A stretch of 64,000 bases of DNA from an uncultured Maricaulis sp. (lineage in GTDB: Bacteria > Pseudomonadota > Alphaproteobacteria > Caulobacterales > Maricaulaceae): contig NZ_CAMYLS010000015.1 of the NCBI RefSeq assembly GCF_947259345.1, positions 1 through 64,000 of the forward strand. The letters are read 5' to 3'. Below the pieces are notes generated by a model. It made no database searches and was not told where the DNA came from. It was given only the letters and a program-made list of their open reading frames with translations. The position numbers and the translations under genes are program-made. This document shows, piece by piece, positions 16,815-25,964 of this stretch. Positions within the stretch are counted from its first letter, which is position 1. Each line of letters starts with the position of its first letter.

Positions 16815-18188
16815 ATGAGCGGCACGTATAATTCGGGCGGCGAAGGCGCACCCATTGAAAGCCTGGACCAGCTGACGGCCTATTTCGCCGCTGGCGAAAA
16901 GCCGGACGCGGCCTTCCGCATCGGCACCGAGCACGAAAAATTCGGCTTCGCTCTGGGCGATCACACGCCCCTGGCCTTCCGCGCTGAAGGGCCGAGCGTC
17001 GAGAAGATGCTGTCGGGCCTCGAACGCTTTGGCTGGCAGCCCGTGCGTGAGGGCGGCGAGCTGATTGCCCTCAAGCGCGATGGCGCCTCGATCACGCTGG
17101 AGCCCGGCGGGCAGTTCGAATTGTCCGGTGCGCCGCTGGAAACCATCCACCAGACCTGTGCCGAGGTGAACGCGCATCTGAAGGAAGTGCGCGAAGTCGC
17201 TGACGAGATCGGTGCCGGCTTCCTGGGTCTCGGCTTCTCGCCGAAATGGTCGCTGGAAGAAACGCCGATGATGCCGAAGGCCCGCTACGGGCTGATGAAG
17301 GCCTATATGCCCAAGGTCGGCACGATGGGGCATCAAATGATGTTCCGCTCCTGCACCGTGCAGACCAATCTCGACTTCTCGACCGAAGCCGACATGGCGA
17401 AGAAATTCCGCGTCTCGCTGGCCCTGCAGCCTTTGGCCACGGCGCTGTTCGCCAATTCGCCGTTCAAGGATGGCGGGCTGCACGGCTTCCTGTCCTACCG
17501 GGCCCATGTCTGGACCGACACCGACAATAACCGCACCGGCATGCTGCCCTTTGTCTTCGATGAGGGCTTCGGCTATGAGCAATATCGCGACTGGGCGCTC
17601 GATGTGCCGATGTATTTCGTCAAGCGTGACGGCGAGTACAAGGACGCCACCGGCAAGTCCTTCCGCGACTTCCTCGATGGCAAGCTTGACATCCTGCCCG
17701 GCGAAAAGCCGGTGATCAGCGATTGGGAAGACCATCTCTCCACCGTCTTCCCAGAAGTGCGCCTGAAGACCTTCCTGGAAATGCGCGGCGCCGATAGCGG
17801 TCCGTGGAACACGCTGTGTGCCCTGCCGGCCTTCTGGGTCGGGCTGCTCTATGATGGCGCGTCGCTGGATGCGGCCTGGGATCTGGTCAAGGACTGGTCC
17901 AGCGAAGAGCGTGATGCTCTGCGTGTCGGCGCGGCGAAAACCGGTCTGCACACGCCCTTCCGCAATGGCACACTGCAGGACATTGCCCGCGAAGCCCTGG
18001 CCATTGCCCGGTCCGGCCTGCGTGCCCGCGCGAAGCTGAATGGTCACGGCGAGAGCGAGACGCTTTTCCTGGATGATCTCGACGAGATCGCCCGTACTGG
18101 TGTGACCCGGGCTGAAGACCTGATCGCGCGCTATAACGGCGAATGGGGTGGTTCCATCGAGCCGGTCTTCACCGAATGCGCCTACTAG
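16815..18188 (+). CDS. gshA: Glutamate--cysteine ligase, plant/proteobacterial type
   Basis: Catalyses ATP-dependent joining of glutamate and cysteine, the first step of glutathione synthesis. It has 457 residues, the usual length of the plant-like (class 3) enzyme common in alphaproteobacteria. The active-site glutamate cluster GTEHEKFGF (37-45) and EPGGQFELSG (about residues 96-105), which bind metal and substrate, are intact. It is transcribed alone and divergent from the MarR–hydrolase operon. The ribosome-binding site is not strong; ATG 16815 is preferred because the conserved N-terminal region starts soon after. Confidence 0.93.
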   Translation: MSGTYNSGGEGAPIESLDQLTAYFAAGEKPDAAFRIGTEHEKFGFALGDHTPLAFRAEGPSVEKMLSGLERFGWQPVREGGELIALKRDGASITLEPGGQFELSGAPLETIHQTCAEVNAHLKEVREVADEIGAGFLGLGFSPKWSLEETPMMPKARYGLMKAYMPKVGTMGHQMMFRSCTVQTNLDFSTEADMAKKFRVSLALQPLATALFANSPFKDGGLHGFLSYRAHVWTDTDNNRTGMLPFVFDEGFGYEQYRDWALDVPMYFVKRDGEYKDATGKSFRDFLDGKLDILPGEKPVISDWEDHLSTVFPEVRLKTFLEMRGADSGPWNTLCALPAFWVGLLYDGASLDAAWDLVKDWSSEERDALRVGAAKTGLHTPFRNGTLQDIAREALAIARSGLRARAKLNGHGESETLFLDDLDEIARTGVTRAEDLIARYNGEWGGSIEPVFTECAY

Positions 18189-18346
18189 TGCGCGGCGGAA
18201 ACTCCGTCCCCGGATGAACGCTGCACACCTGAATGTGTAGCGCCCCCATGCATCAGGCCGCCCTGAAGGCTTGAGCCTTCCCCGTGCGCGTGGTCAATTG
18301 CGCGCCTATTTAAAGCCCGCGTGGGGCGGGTACTGGGGAGAGACGC

Positions 18347-20167
18347 GTGACGGACACGACCGCAACGCCGGGTAATGCACCCAATCAAGAAAACAAGGAC
18401 ACCTCCTTCTTCGGACATCCGAAGGGGCTGGCCATCCTGTTCCTGACAGAAATGTGGGAGCGCTTTTCCTATTACGGGATGCGCGCCCTGCTCATCATCT
18501 ACCTGACTCAACACTTCCTGTTCTCGGAAGCACAGTCGGGCATCATCTACGGGGCCTACACGGCGCTCGTTTATGTGATGACGATTATCGGCGGCACCCT
18601 GGCTGACCGCTATCTGGGGCAGCGAAAAGCCGTCACCTTTGGCGCCATCCTGCTGGTGCTGGGGCACGGGCTCATGGCCTTTGAAGGGTCCGGGTCGCAG
18701 CAGATCCTGACCTATGAAGGCAGCGAGTATGTGATCGAGCTGGATGGCCGCAGCGCGACTGCCAATCAGATCCTGGTCTCGGACACCGGATCCTCGCCGA
18801 TTTCCTTCTCCGAAGGCGGTGCGAGCATCCTGGTCGAGCAGCCCGACGCTGTCGGCCTGCCGGCCGAGTTCCCGTATGACGAAAGCATGTCCCGCGTCGA
18901 GCAGCAGGAACTCTACGTCAATATCCTCTATCTCGCTCTGGCGCTGATCATCGCCGGTGTCGGCTTCCTGAAAGCCAATATCTCGACCATTGTCGGCTCG
19001 CTCTACGGCCTCGGCGATACGCGCCGTGATTCCGGTTTCACCATTTTCTACATGGGGATCAATCTGGGCTCGCTGCTGTCGTCCGCGACCATTGCCTGGA
19101 TCGGGATTGTCTATGGCTGGGCCTGGGGCTTCGGCCTCGCCGGTATCGGCATGCTGGCCGGTCTGGCGACCTTCCTGATCTTCCAGCCCTGGCTGGAGGG
19201 ACGCGCGGATCCGCCCAACCCGGAGAAGCTCAAGCAGAAGATCTTCGGTCCGATCAATGTCGAGTATGCCTGCTATCTGTCAGGCTTGGCCATCATCGCG
19301 ATCGCCATGCTGGCCGTGATGAACCCGCAATATATGGGTGGCATTCTCGGCCCGCTCGGCGTGATCATGTTCCTGGTCCTCTCGGGCATGGCCCTGTTCA
19401 CGATGAAGGGGCTGGAGCGGCGGCAGATGTTCGCGGCGATCTATTTCGTGCTCGCACAGATCCCGTTCTGGGCCCTGTTCGAGCAGGCCGGGTCCTCGCT
19501 CAACCTGTTCACCTTCCGTCTTGTTGATACCACCATTTTCGGCATCAATATTCCGGGCACGGTGTTCCAGGGGCTGAATTCCGGCTTCATCGTTATCTTC
19601 GCGCCGCTTCTGGCCTGGCTCTGGATCGCCCTGGCCAAGCGCAAGCTGAACCCGTCCACGCCTGTGAAGTTCGCCCTCGGCGTCTTCATGGCCGGACTCG
19701 GCTTCTTCGTCCTGGTGTTGGGGATCAACTCGGTGGGCGCCTCGGCGCTGACACCGGTCATCTTCATCTTCGCAATCTACTGGATCCACACCATGGGTGA
19801 GCTGATGCTCTCGCCGGTCGGTCTGTCAGCCGTCACCAAGCTGGCACCGGCCCGTGTGGTCGGTATGACGATGGGGGCCTGGTTCCTCTATTCGGGCCTG
19901 TCCAACTTCCTTGCCGGGGTGATTGCGTCCTCGACAGGTGCCGAGACCCTCGGTGGGCAGCTCACGGATGTCGCCGGTGCGAAGGCCGGTTATGCCGAGG
20001 TCTATTCCTATGTCGGCCTGGTCGCGATGGGTATTGCGGTGCTGATGTTGCTGATCTCGCCCGCAATCAAATGGCTGATGGCCGGAGCTGACGACCAGAT
20101 GACTCCGCATCCGACCGCGACCGAAGGCGGCGGCCCGTCCATGGACCGGACGTCGGACGCGCCGTAA
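18347..20167 (+). CDS. POT/PTR family proton-dependent oligopeptide transporter
   Basis: Inner-membrane importer of di- and tripeptides driven by protons. The signature EMWERFSYYG (35-44) is the canonical ExxERFxYYG of the POT family. About 12-14 hydrophobic helices follow. At 606 residues it is longer than typical bacterial POTs (about 500), mainly because of a polar insert at about residues 113-188, between early transmembrane helices, rich in Ser, Glu and Asp. It starts with GTG 18347 after GGGGAGAGA. A strong terminator follows at 20191. It suits a peptide-feeding lifestyle with the M16 peptidases nearby. Confidence 0.92.
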   Translation: MTDTTATPGNAPNQENKDTSFFGHPKGLAILFLTEMWERFSYYGMRALLIIYLTQHFLFSEAQSGIIYGAYTALVYVMTIIGGTLADRYLGQRKAVTFGAILLVLGHGLMAFEGSGSQQILTYEGSEYVIELDGRSATANQILVSDTGSSPISFSEGGASILVEQPDAVGLPAEFPYDESMSRVEQQELYVNILYLALALIIAGVGFLKANISTIVGSLYGLGDTRRDSGFTIFYMGINLGSLLSSATIAWIGIVYGWAWGFGLAGIGMLAGLATFLIFQPWLEGRADPPNPEKLKQKIFGPINVEYACYLSGLAIIAIAMLAVMNPQYMGGILGPLGVIMFLVLSGMALFTMKGLERRQMFAAIYFVLAQIPFWALFEQAGSSLNLFTFRLVDTTIFGINIPGTVFQGLNSGFIVIFAPLLAWLWIALAKRKLNPSTPVKFALGVFMAGLGFFVLVLGINSVGASALTPVIFIFAIYWIHTMGELMLSPVGLSAVTKLAPARVVGMTMGAWFLYSGLSNFLAGVIASSTGAETLGGQLTDVAGAKAGYAEVYSYVGLVAMGIAVLMLLISPAIKWLMAGADDQMTPHPTATEGGGPSMDRTSDAP

Positions 20168-20190
20168 GTCGCGCTCGAAACACGCATGAG

Positions 20191-20227
20191 AAAGGCCGCG
20201 GAACCCGGGTTCCGCGGCCTTTTTCTT
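20191..20227. terminator. Bidirectional rho-independent terminator
   Basis: AAAGGCCGCGGAACCC / GGGTTCCGCGGCCTTT form a 16-bp perfect stem with almost no loop, with T-runs on both sides (TTTTTC on +, AAAGG… on the opposite strand). It ends transcription of the POT gene and of the protease gene coming from the other strand (stop at 20247). Confidence 0.85.
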
Positions 20228-20246
20228 TGCGCTGCAGTGGCGGGAT

Positions 20247-21206
20247 TCAGAGGCCGGGCATCTGGACGCGGTCGCCATTGCATTGTGTGTCTTCGGTGGT
20301 GCCGGATATCTCGAAGACGCCGCTGGTCCGGTCGACGCGGATGCGGGCATGGCGCAATGTGTCCATGCCGATCACCATGGCGGGTTCATCCGCCCAGCCC
20401 AGCGCGTCGAAGACATCGAGGTCGGATTGCAAGGCCGGCGACTGGTCGACGCAAAGCCCCCCGATCTGAAGCTGGCGGAGGAGGACGGGACGTGCCTCTT
20501 CAGGCTCTTCATCCTCAATCCCGGTGACCGCCACATTGATGTTGAACTGGACTCCGGCATCGAAAAGATGACGGCGCAGCTGGCGATTGATCAGCGTGTG
20601 CGAACTGCCGGTATCGATGATGACATGGATAGGCGACGAGCGACGGCGCAGCTGGGCTTCGCCGATCAACAGGCCCCGGCGTTCGATCTGACCGTCCGGA
20701 TGGAGGGCATTGCCGGTCTCGAGAATGAGCTGAAGCGTGTCGACATTGATCTCATAGCGGTCCGCGCTGATCGCATCGGCGCCGAGCAGGCCGGCGACGG
20801 GCAGGGGGTGTTCCGAGGGCACGGGAATAATCACGCTGTTGACGGCGACCGGATCAAGGCCGGGCAGGTAGAGCCGCTCGATCGGATAGCGCTCGGCGTC
20901 AAAGCGCGCATTGAGCGACTGGACGAGATCATAGCGCTCCCATTGCGACACGAAGCCGATGCCTTCGGCAACAGGCTGGGCGATGGCCGTATTGCTGGCG
21001 CCGGTGTCGAGAATGAAAGTCTGTGGCTCGCTTTCATTGAGCGAGACGGGAATCAGCAGGTGGCCACTGGGCGCCCGGGCCAGGTTGACCGTGGTCTGGG
21101 CCTGTGCGACCGCGCTCAGGCCGAGCGTGGACAGGGCCAGGACGGTGCCGGCAAGCAGCGCCCGGGGTAGCCGGTGAGACCTGGTGTCAGCATCGCGTAC
21201 GCGCAT
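20247..21206 (-). CDS. Retropepsin-like aspartic protease, exported
   Basis: A 319-residue secreted protein with two aspartyl-protease signature motifs in one chain: FILDTGAS (Asp67-Thr-Gly) and VIIDTGSS (Asp198-Thr-Gly). This is the pseudo-twofold arrangement of two retropepsin-like lobes. The signal peptide (about residues 14-36) ends SAVAQA. AGGAGG lies just upstream of ATG 21206. Related exported proteins in alphaproteobacteria are annotated only as retropepsin-like; their substrates are unknown. It is on the same strand and directly downstream of a TonB-dependent receptor gene, separated by a hairpin, so the two may be functionally linked in protein use. Confidence 0.82.
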   Translation of the reverse strand: MRVRDADTRSHRLPRALLAGTVLALSTLGLSAVAQAQTTVNLARAPSGHLLIPVSLNESEPQTFILDTGASNTAIAQPVAEGIGFVSQWERYDLVQSLNARFDAERYPIERLYLPGLDPVAVNSVIIPVPSEHPLPVAGLLGADAISADRYEINVDTLQLILETGNALHPDGQIERRGLLIGEAQLRRRSSPIHVIIDTGSSHTLINRQLRRHLFDAGVQFNINVAVTGIEDEEPEEARPVLLRQLQIGGLCVDQSPALQSDLDVFDALGWADEPAMVIGMDTLRHARIRVDRTSGVFEISGTTEDTQCNGDRVQMPGL

Positions 21207-21384
21207 ATAGCCTCCTGTGCCTGCCTTGCGATGGGATCACCGCTGCAGCTCGTTTGCGCCAGCAGCCCCCACACCGGCACAGGATAAATTCCGGGTCCGG
21301 ACTCGCTGGCCCGGACAGGGTTCAGATTAGCGGCAGCTGTTTCGCGCCGCTACCGGATTGATGCGGCGCTCTCTTCAATGTGAT

Positions 21385-21413
21385 CGGCGCCGACAGCGAG
21401 GCTGTCGGCGCCG
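21385..21413 (-). terminator. Hairpin after TonB-dependent receptor gene
   Basis: CGGCGCCGACAGC / GCTGTCGGCGCCG, a 13-bp perfect stem with a 3-base loop, 6 bases past the receptor stop codon at 21419. No clean U-tract follows on the minus strand, so it may be a weak terminator, or may stabilise the receptor mRNA while letting some transcription continue into the protease gene. Confidence 0.55.
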
Positions 21414-21418
21414 TGTCA

Positions 21419-23533
21419 TCAGAATGTGCTGCGCGCACTGATCTGGAAGGTCCGGCCCATCGACCAGTTTTGATAGTCGATCGAGTCGATGATGCCATTG
21501 GCGCGGGAGCCGTCATAGAAGACACGCCGACGGTCATCGCCATCATTGAAGACGCCATCCACCTGGGCGCGCAGGGTCACGCCAAAAAAGCGGGTCGTCT
21601 CGACGTAGATATCCAGATCGCCGTCGGTGTTGTCGTGTTCCTGGTACTCGCGCGCCCGGAAGACTTCGCCATTCGAGAGCCAGAAATAATCCCAACCCCA
21701 GGCCATCTGGCTTTGCGGGAAGGTCTGGCGGAAATCCAGTCGCAGCTCCCATTCGCGATAACCCGACCAGTGCCGGTCCTCGCCGGTCAGTGGGTCTTCG
21801 ACATTGGTATTGTACCATTCGAGGAAGACATCGAGGACGGCATTGTTGAGGCCGAGGGAGTCCAGCGGGGTGGTCATATTGCCGGTGACCCGCAGATTGG
21901 TGCCATCGCCGATATTGCCGGGGGCATCGAAGACGCCGGTCGGCGTCGTGATCGATATCCAGCCATCCAGATCCTCGACCCAGTCATAGCCGATCTGCAA
22001 GGAGAAGGAGCCTTCATCACCGAAGCGTCGCTCCCACTCGCCTTCCAGTGTCCAGGTACGCTGGGGCACATAGTCCGGATTGCCCAGAGTGGAATTGCCG
22101 TCCTGGACATCCACCGAAGAGGCGAATTTGCCGAAGTCCAGCTGGTCCACATCCCGGCGTCCGCTGAGGCGGAAGCGATTGCGGTCGTCGGAGCGGTAAT
22201 TCAGCGTCACGCTCGGTTTCGGGTAGGTGAAGGAGCGCGTCTGCTCCGCATCGCCGGTCTGGGTGATCTCGGAGAATTCGTAGCGCAGCCCGCTTTCCAG
22301 ACTGAACCGGTCATTGATTTGCCAGACATGGTTGGCGAAGAGTTCGCTGCGCGCTTCCTCGACGCGGGTCGAGGCGACTGGCAGGTCCAGCATTGTCACC
22401 GTCGTGCCGTCATCGATCGCGATCGCAAAGTCCGTGTCCCGCGCGTTGACGGCATGCTCGCCACCGACCTCAAGCGAATGCTGTTCATCGGGGTCCCATG
22501 ACAGGGTCTGGCGGAAGGCGGTTTCTTCGATTTCGCCCGAGGCGTCGACGATCTGGGCGCCGGTGAAACCACTGAGCGGGTCATAGGTTTCATAGGCCTC
22601 CGGACCATCCTCGTAACGCTCGCGGGTGGCGAGGAGGAGGGTTTCCGACGTCAATTGTTCACTCAGGTCACGCTGGTATGACAACGTGCCTGAATAGAGA
22701 CTGCCATGGTTTTCCGTCTCGTTGTGTTCAAACCAGGCCGGCGTCAGGGTCGTGCCCGATACAGTCTGGAATTCGGCGAAGCGCACGCGGTGCCAGGTCC
22801 AGATATTGGCGCGCGCATCAACGCGCAGACGAGATTCATCATCAATGTCCCAGTTCATCGACCAGCTCGGCGCGAACTCCTCATACTGGCGTTGGTCATT
22901 GTCATGCCCGCGCCGGAGCTCGACATCACTTGCGTCATGGTCTGCCGTATGGCGCTCCACACGATTGCCGCTCATCCCGGTATCAAGACCAAATGTCATC
23001 TCGGTCGGGCCGACCGGCGTCGTATAGGAGGCGATCAGGCGCGGACCCAGCCGTCCACTGTCGGAGATCTGCACGCGCGCATCCCAGGAACCGGACCGGC
23101 CAGCCCCTTCGCGCAACACCACATTCACCAGGCGCGAATGGCCGCGCATGTCGTATTGCGGCAGCGCTTCCTGGATCAGCTCGACATGGGCGACGTCATC
23201 GGCCGGAATGCGTTGAAGCACAGTCTGCAGCGAGAGTGACTTGTTCGATGGGCGGCGCCCATTGATCAGCAGATTGCCGAAACTGTCGCCCAGTCCGCGC
23301 CGACTGGTATCGCCGTTCGACAGGCCGAAGCCCGGAACCCGCGATACCATGTCCAGCGCCGTGACCGGCGCGTAGTCGGTGAAGAAACCCGGTTGATAGG
23401 TGGCGACGCCCGATTGGGTGCGCACTTGTGGCGTGCTGGTCGCGGACGGGCCGCTCTGCCAGGCCAGTGCCGGCGTGCCCATGAGCGCGCCGAGAGCCAA
23501 ACCGGCAACGCTGCTTTTCAAAATCCCTCGCAT
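21419..23533 (-). CDS. TonB-dependent outer-membrane receptor (paralogue A)
   Basis: A 704-residue predicted outer-membrane receptor. A signal peptide (residues 1-24, ending PALA) is followed by a plug domain with YAPVTALDMVSRVPGF (about 53-68), LLINGRRPSNKS and LVNVVLREGAG, typical of TonB plugs. A long series of amphipathic strands follows, ending in Phe (…ISARSTF), the outer-membrane insertion signature. The substrate is unknown; the family often imports siderophores, sugars or peptides. It is clearly related to 23792-25831 along the plug, so they are tandem paralogues. Direct repeats lie 73-90 bases upstream of its start. Confidence 0.85.
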   Translation of the reverse strand: MRGILKSSVAGLALGALMGTPALAWQSGPSATSTPQVRTQSGVATYQPGFFTDYAPVTALDMVSRVPGFGLSNGDTSRRGLGDSFGNLLINGRRPSNKSLSLQTVLQRIPADDVAHVELIQEALPQYDMRGHSRLVNVVLREGAGRSGSWDARVQISDSGRLGPRLIASYTTPVGPTEMTFGLDTGMSGNRVERHTADHDASDVELRRGHDNDQRQYEEFAPSWSMNWDIDDESRLRVDARANIWTWHRVRFAEFQTVSGTTLTPAWFEHNETENHGSLYSGTLSYQRDLSEQLTSETLLLATRERYEDGPEAYETYDPLSGFTGAQIVDASGEIEETAFRQTLSWDPDEQHSLEVGGEHAVNARDTDFAIAIDDGTTVTMLDLPVASTRVEEARSELFANHVWQINDRFSLESGLRYEFSEITQTGDAEQTRSFTYPKPSVTLNYRSDDRNRFRLSGRRDVDQLDFGKFASSVDVQDGNSTLGNPDYVPQRTWTLEGEWERRFGDEGSFSLQIGYDWVEDLDGWISITTPTGVFDAPGNIGDGTNLRVTGNMTTPLDSLGLNNAVLDVFLEWYNTNVEDPLTGEDRHWSGYREWELRLDFRQTFPQSQMAWGWDYFWLSNGEVFRAREYQEHDNTDGDLDIYVETTRFFGVTLRAQVDGVFNDGDDRRRVFYDGSRANGIIDSIDYQNWSMGRTFQISARSTF

Positions 23534-23605
23534 AATGTCCCTACGCTTTGTGCCTGCCCAACACCCCGTGACGTTGCTTTACGGGGGGGCTCCGGGCGGC
23601 ACCAT

Positions 23606-23623
23606 GTAACCTTCCGTAACCTT
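23606..23623 (-). promoter_or_regulatory. Direct repeat GTAACCTT-cc-GTAACCTT upstream of receptor A
   Basis: Two identical 8-base direct repeats start 10 bases apart, one helical turn, upstream of the receptor gene at 21419-23533. Tandem repeats with this spacing are typical of OmpR/PhoB-type response-regulator sites. The rest of the 258-base interval 23534-23791 shows no gene. Confidence 0.35.
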
Positions 23624-23791
23624 GCTCACAGCGCCGTTATGCGGCTGGGTCGAGATTGCGAGTGCGTCGCGCTATTCGCCTGCCGGGGCAGGCGAACATG
23701 GCTCCACGCGTCTCGGACAGAATCCCTTCATGAAATTTCGGTCAGGTATGAAATGGCGGCGCCGGACTCCCGGCGCCGGGACCGCTCGGGC

Positions 23792-25831
23792 TCAGAATGT
23801 TCCGCGCAATTGCAGATAAATCCGACCGCCCTGGCGGGAGCGCCGATATTCATATTCGGTGATATCGGGCCGCCCGCGCGTGATCAGGCGGTCACGGGCC
23901 CGGTCGAAAGCATGGTCGATGCCCAGGCGCAATGTCCCGAAGGGCAGATGACGGCTTTCGATATAGCCGGACCACTCCGTGATGTTCTCGGTCTCGCGGG
24001 TCTCGTTCAGGCGATACTCCACGGGATCACCATTGCGCGTTACGCTGAGCGACCAGGCCAGGTCGCGTTCGGGCAGGTCCTGTCGCAGGGCGATGCGATA
24101 GGTGTGGGGTTGCTGGCCCGAAATTTCGCGCTCGATGCCTGTGAGCGGGTCGGTGATCCGTGAGGTCTCGTACCATCCGCTCAGATCAAGTCGCCCGTGC
24201 GACAGCCCGGCCGCGTCGAGCGGCAGGGTCGCATCCACCGAGATGCGCCAACGTGTGCCGTCCCCGATATTGCCCGGCGCGTCCAGCTGGCCACCGAAGA
24301 CGGGCACCCGGTCGATGACATCGGTGATCCGGTCATGACTGGCAGTGGCGGCCAGGCTGGCCCCGTTCTGCCAGGCCGTTTCATAGCCCAGCTCGACCCG
24401 CCAGAAATGCTCCGGAGCGAGGTCGGGATTGCCGCCATTGGTCGATCCCATATTGATATCGACCACGCTGATGAAGTCGGCGAAGTTGAGTTGTCCGACC
24501 TGGCGCTCCAGGCCCAGGCGCCAACTGGTCTGCGGATTGACCTGCCAGGTGAGGCGCGCGGAGGGCTTGATGAAGGCGAAGTCCTGGCTGCGCGATGACG
24601 GTCCTGCGACCGTCAGGGTCGAGCCTTCCCGCGCCAGGCGAAGTTCGGCATTGAGCCGGTCGGAGATTGACCAGCTGTCCGCAATGAAGAGGTCGACCCG
24701 ATCCTCGCTGACCTCGGCATTGGATCCGGGCAGGCTGACCGGTGTGCAGCCCGTGGGGGTCTGAAGGCACAGGGCAAAAGCCTGGTCGCGCGTATTGCGC
24801 GAGGCTTCGATTCCGGCGCGCAGGGCATGGTTCCGGAAGCCGGACCAGTGCGCCGCATAGCGCAGGATCTGTTCGCGCTCCTGCCGGTTGAGGTCCGACA
24901 GGCTGGCCTGAACGCCCGGCTCGCCCGGCGTGGTGGTCGAGGTGTCCTCGAAAATGCGCTGGCGCCACAGCACGGTCACTTCGCTCGACAGGTTGTCTCC
25001 ATGCTCGCGTTCGAGATCACTGTTGAACTCGACGATCCGGTTGGTGCGCTCGGTGAAGCTGGAATCGCCGTGGCGGAAGGTGAGCGTGCCATTGGCGTCT
25101 GGCCGGTGAACCCGCCAGTGGCCCGGACGCCGGAACTCGAAATAGCTCGTATGCAGACTGGCGCGGATCAGCATCCGGTCGAGGCGCTGTTCGAAATTGC
25201 CGGTGGCCGCGCCTTCGAAGAAATTCCACTTGTCGGTGAAATCGCGGCGCTCGATCAGTTGACCGTCCGGGGTCAGGACGCGCTCAGTCCCGCGCCAGGG
25301 ATTGTGGTCGAAATGGAGACCGCCATTGATCGAGAAACTGCGCGCGCCGCTGAACCGGGCATGGGTGAGATTGATCTGCGGTGAGGCCCGCCCGTCGCTG
25401 CGCCGCTCGATCAGGGCGTCATAACTCGTGCTGCCCGCGCCGCCCTCGCGAAGCACGATATTGACCACCCGGCTTCGGCCGCGCAGATCGATGGTGTCGG
25501 TCGAGGCGCGCAGGACGTCGAGACGTGCGACATCATCTGCCGCGATCCGGCCCAAAATATCGGCCAGGCGGTTGGTCTTGGTGCTCGGGTACTGTCCATT
25601 GATCAGGACATTGCCATAGGACCCGCCGAGGCCGCGCACCGCTGCGCCTTCTTCGAGCGTGAAGCTGGGGATGCGCTGGACCATGTCGAGCGCCGTGACC
25701 GGGGCGTAGGCCTCGAACCAGGCCCGGTCGAAGGAATTGGCCGACGGCTCGCTGCCGGTCTCCTGGCTCCAGGCCGGTGCGGCCATACCCAGGAGTGCGG
25801 CGGCGATGGCCGCGCGTTGAAAATGAAACAT
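23792..25831 (-). CDS. TonB-dependent outer-membrane receptor (paralogue B)
   Basis: A 679-residue predicted outer-membrane receptor. The signal peptide MFHFQRAAIAAALLGMAAPAWS starts at ATG 25831, after a GGGGA site; a longer frame to 25861 is open but less likely. The plug carries YAPVTALDMVQRIPSF, VLINGQYPSTKT and VVNIVLREGG, closely matching paralogue A. The C terminus ends IYLQLRGTF with terminal Phe. A two-cysteine loop (about residues 340-360, LCLQTPTGCTP) may form an extracellular disulphide. It sits upstream of paralogue A on the same strand with 258 bases between, so it probably has its own promoter. Confidence 0.85.
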   Translation of the reverse strand: MFHFQRAAIAAALLGMAAPAWSQETGSEPSANSFDRAWFEAYAPVTALDMVQRIPSFTLEEGAAVRGLGGSYGNVLINGQYPSTKTNRLADILGRIAADDVARLDVLRASTDTIDLRGRSRVVNIVLREGGAGSTSYDALIERRSDGRASPQINLTHARFSGARSFSINGGLHFDHNPWRGTERVLTPDGQLIERRDFTDKWNFFEGAATGNFEQRLDRMLIRASLHTSYFEFRRPGHWRVHRPDANGTLTFRHGDSSFTERTNRIVEFNSDLEREHGDNLSSEVTVLWRQRIFEDTSTTTPGEPGVQASLSDLNRQEREQILRYAAHWSGFRNHALRAGIEASRNTRDQAFALCLQTPTGCTPVSLPGSNAEVSEDRVDLFIADSWSISDRLNAELRLAREGSTLTVAGPSSRSQDFAFIKPSARLTWQVNPQTSWRLGLERQVGQLNFADFISVVDINMGSTNGGNPDLAPEHFWRVELGYETAWQNGASLAATASHDRITDVIDRVPVFGGQLDAPGNIGDGTRWRISVDATLPLDAAGLSHGRLDLSGWYETSRITDPLTGIEREISGQQPHTYRIALRQDLPERDLAWSLSVTRNGDPVEYRLNETRETENITEWSGYIESRHLPFGTLRLGIDHAFDRARDRLITRGRPDITEYEYRRSRQGGRIYLQLRGTF

Positions 25832-25964
25832 GGTGTCCCCGCTCTGTCTCGCATTCCCCAACCCGAGAGTGGTCAGTCCTAGGCGAGCACGCGGAGCGGC
25901 GGCCAGACACGATGGGCTGGCCGGGACTCACTTCAGGGTGATGTCGATGAAAAGGCGGTAAGGA

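Noticed and set aside
16722-18047. A 441-codon frame antisense to gshA
   Set aside because: Shadow of gshA; no recognisable protein features.
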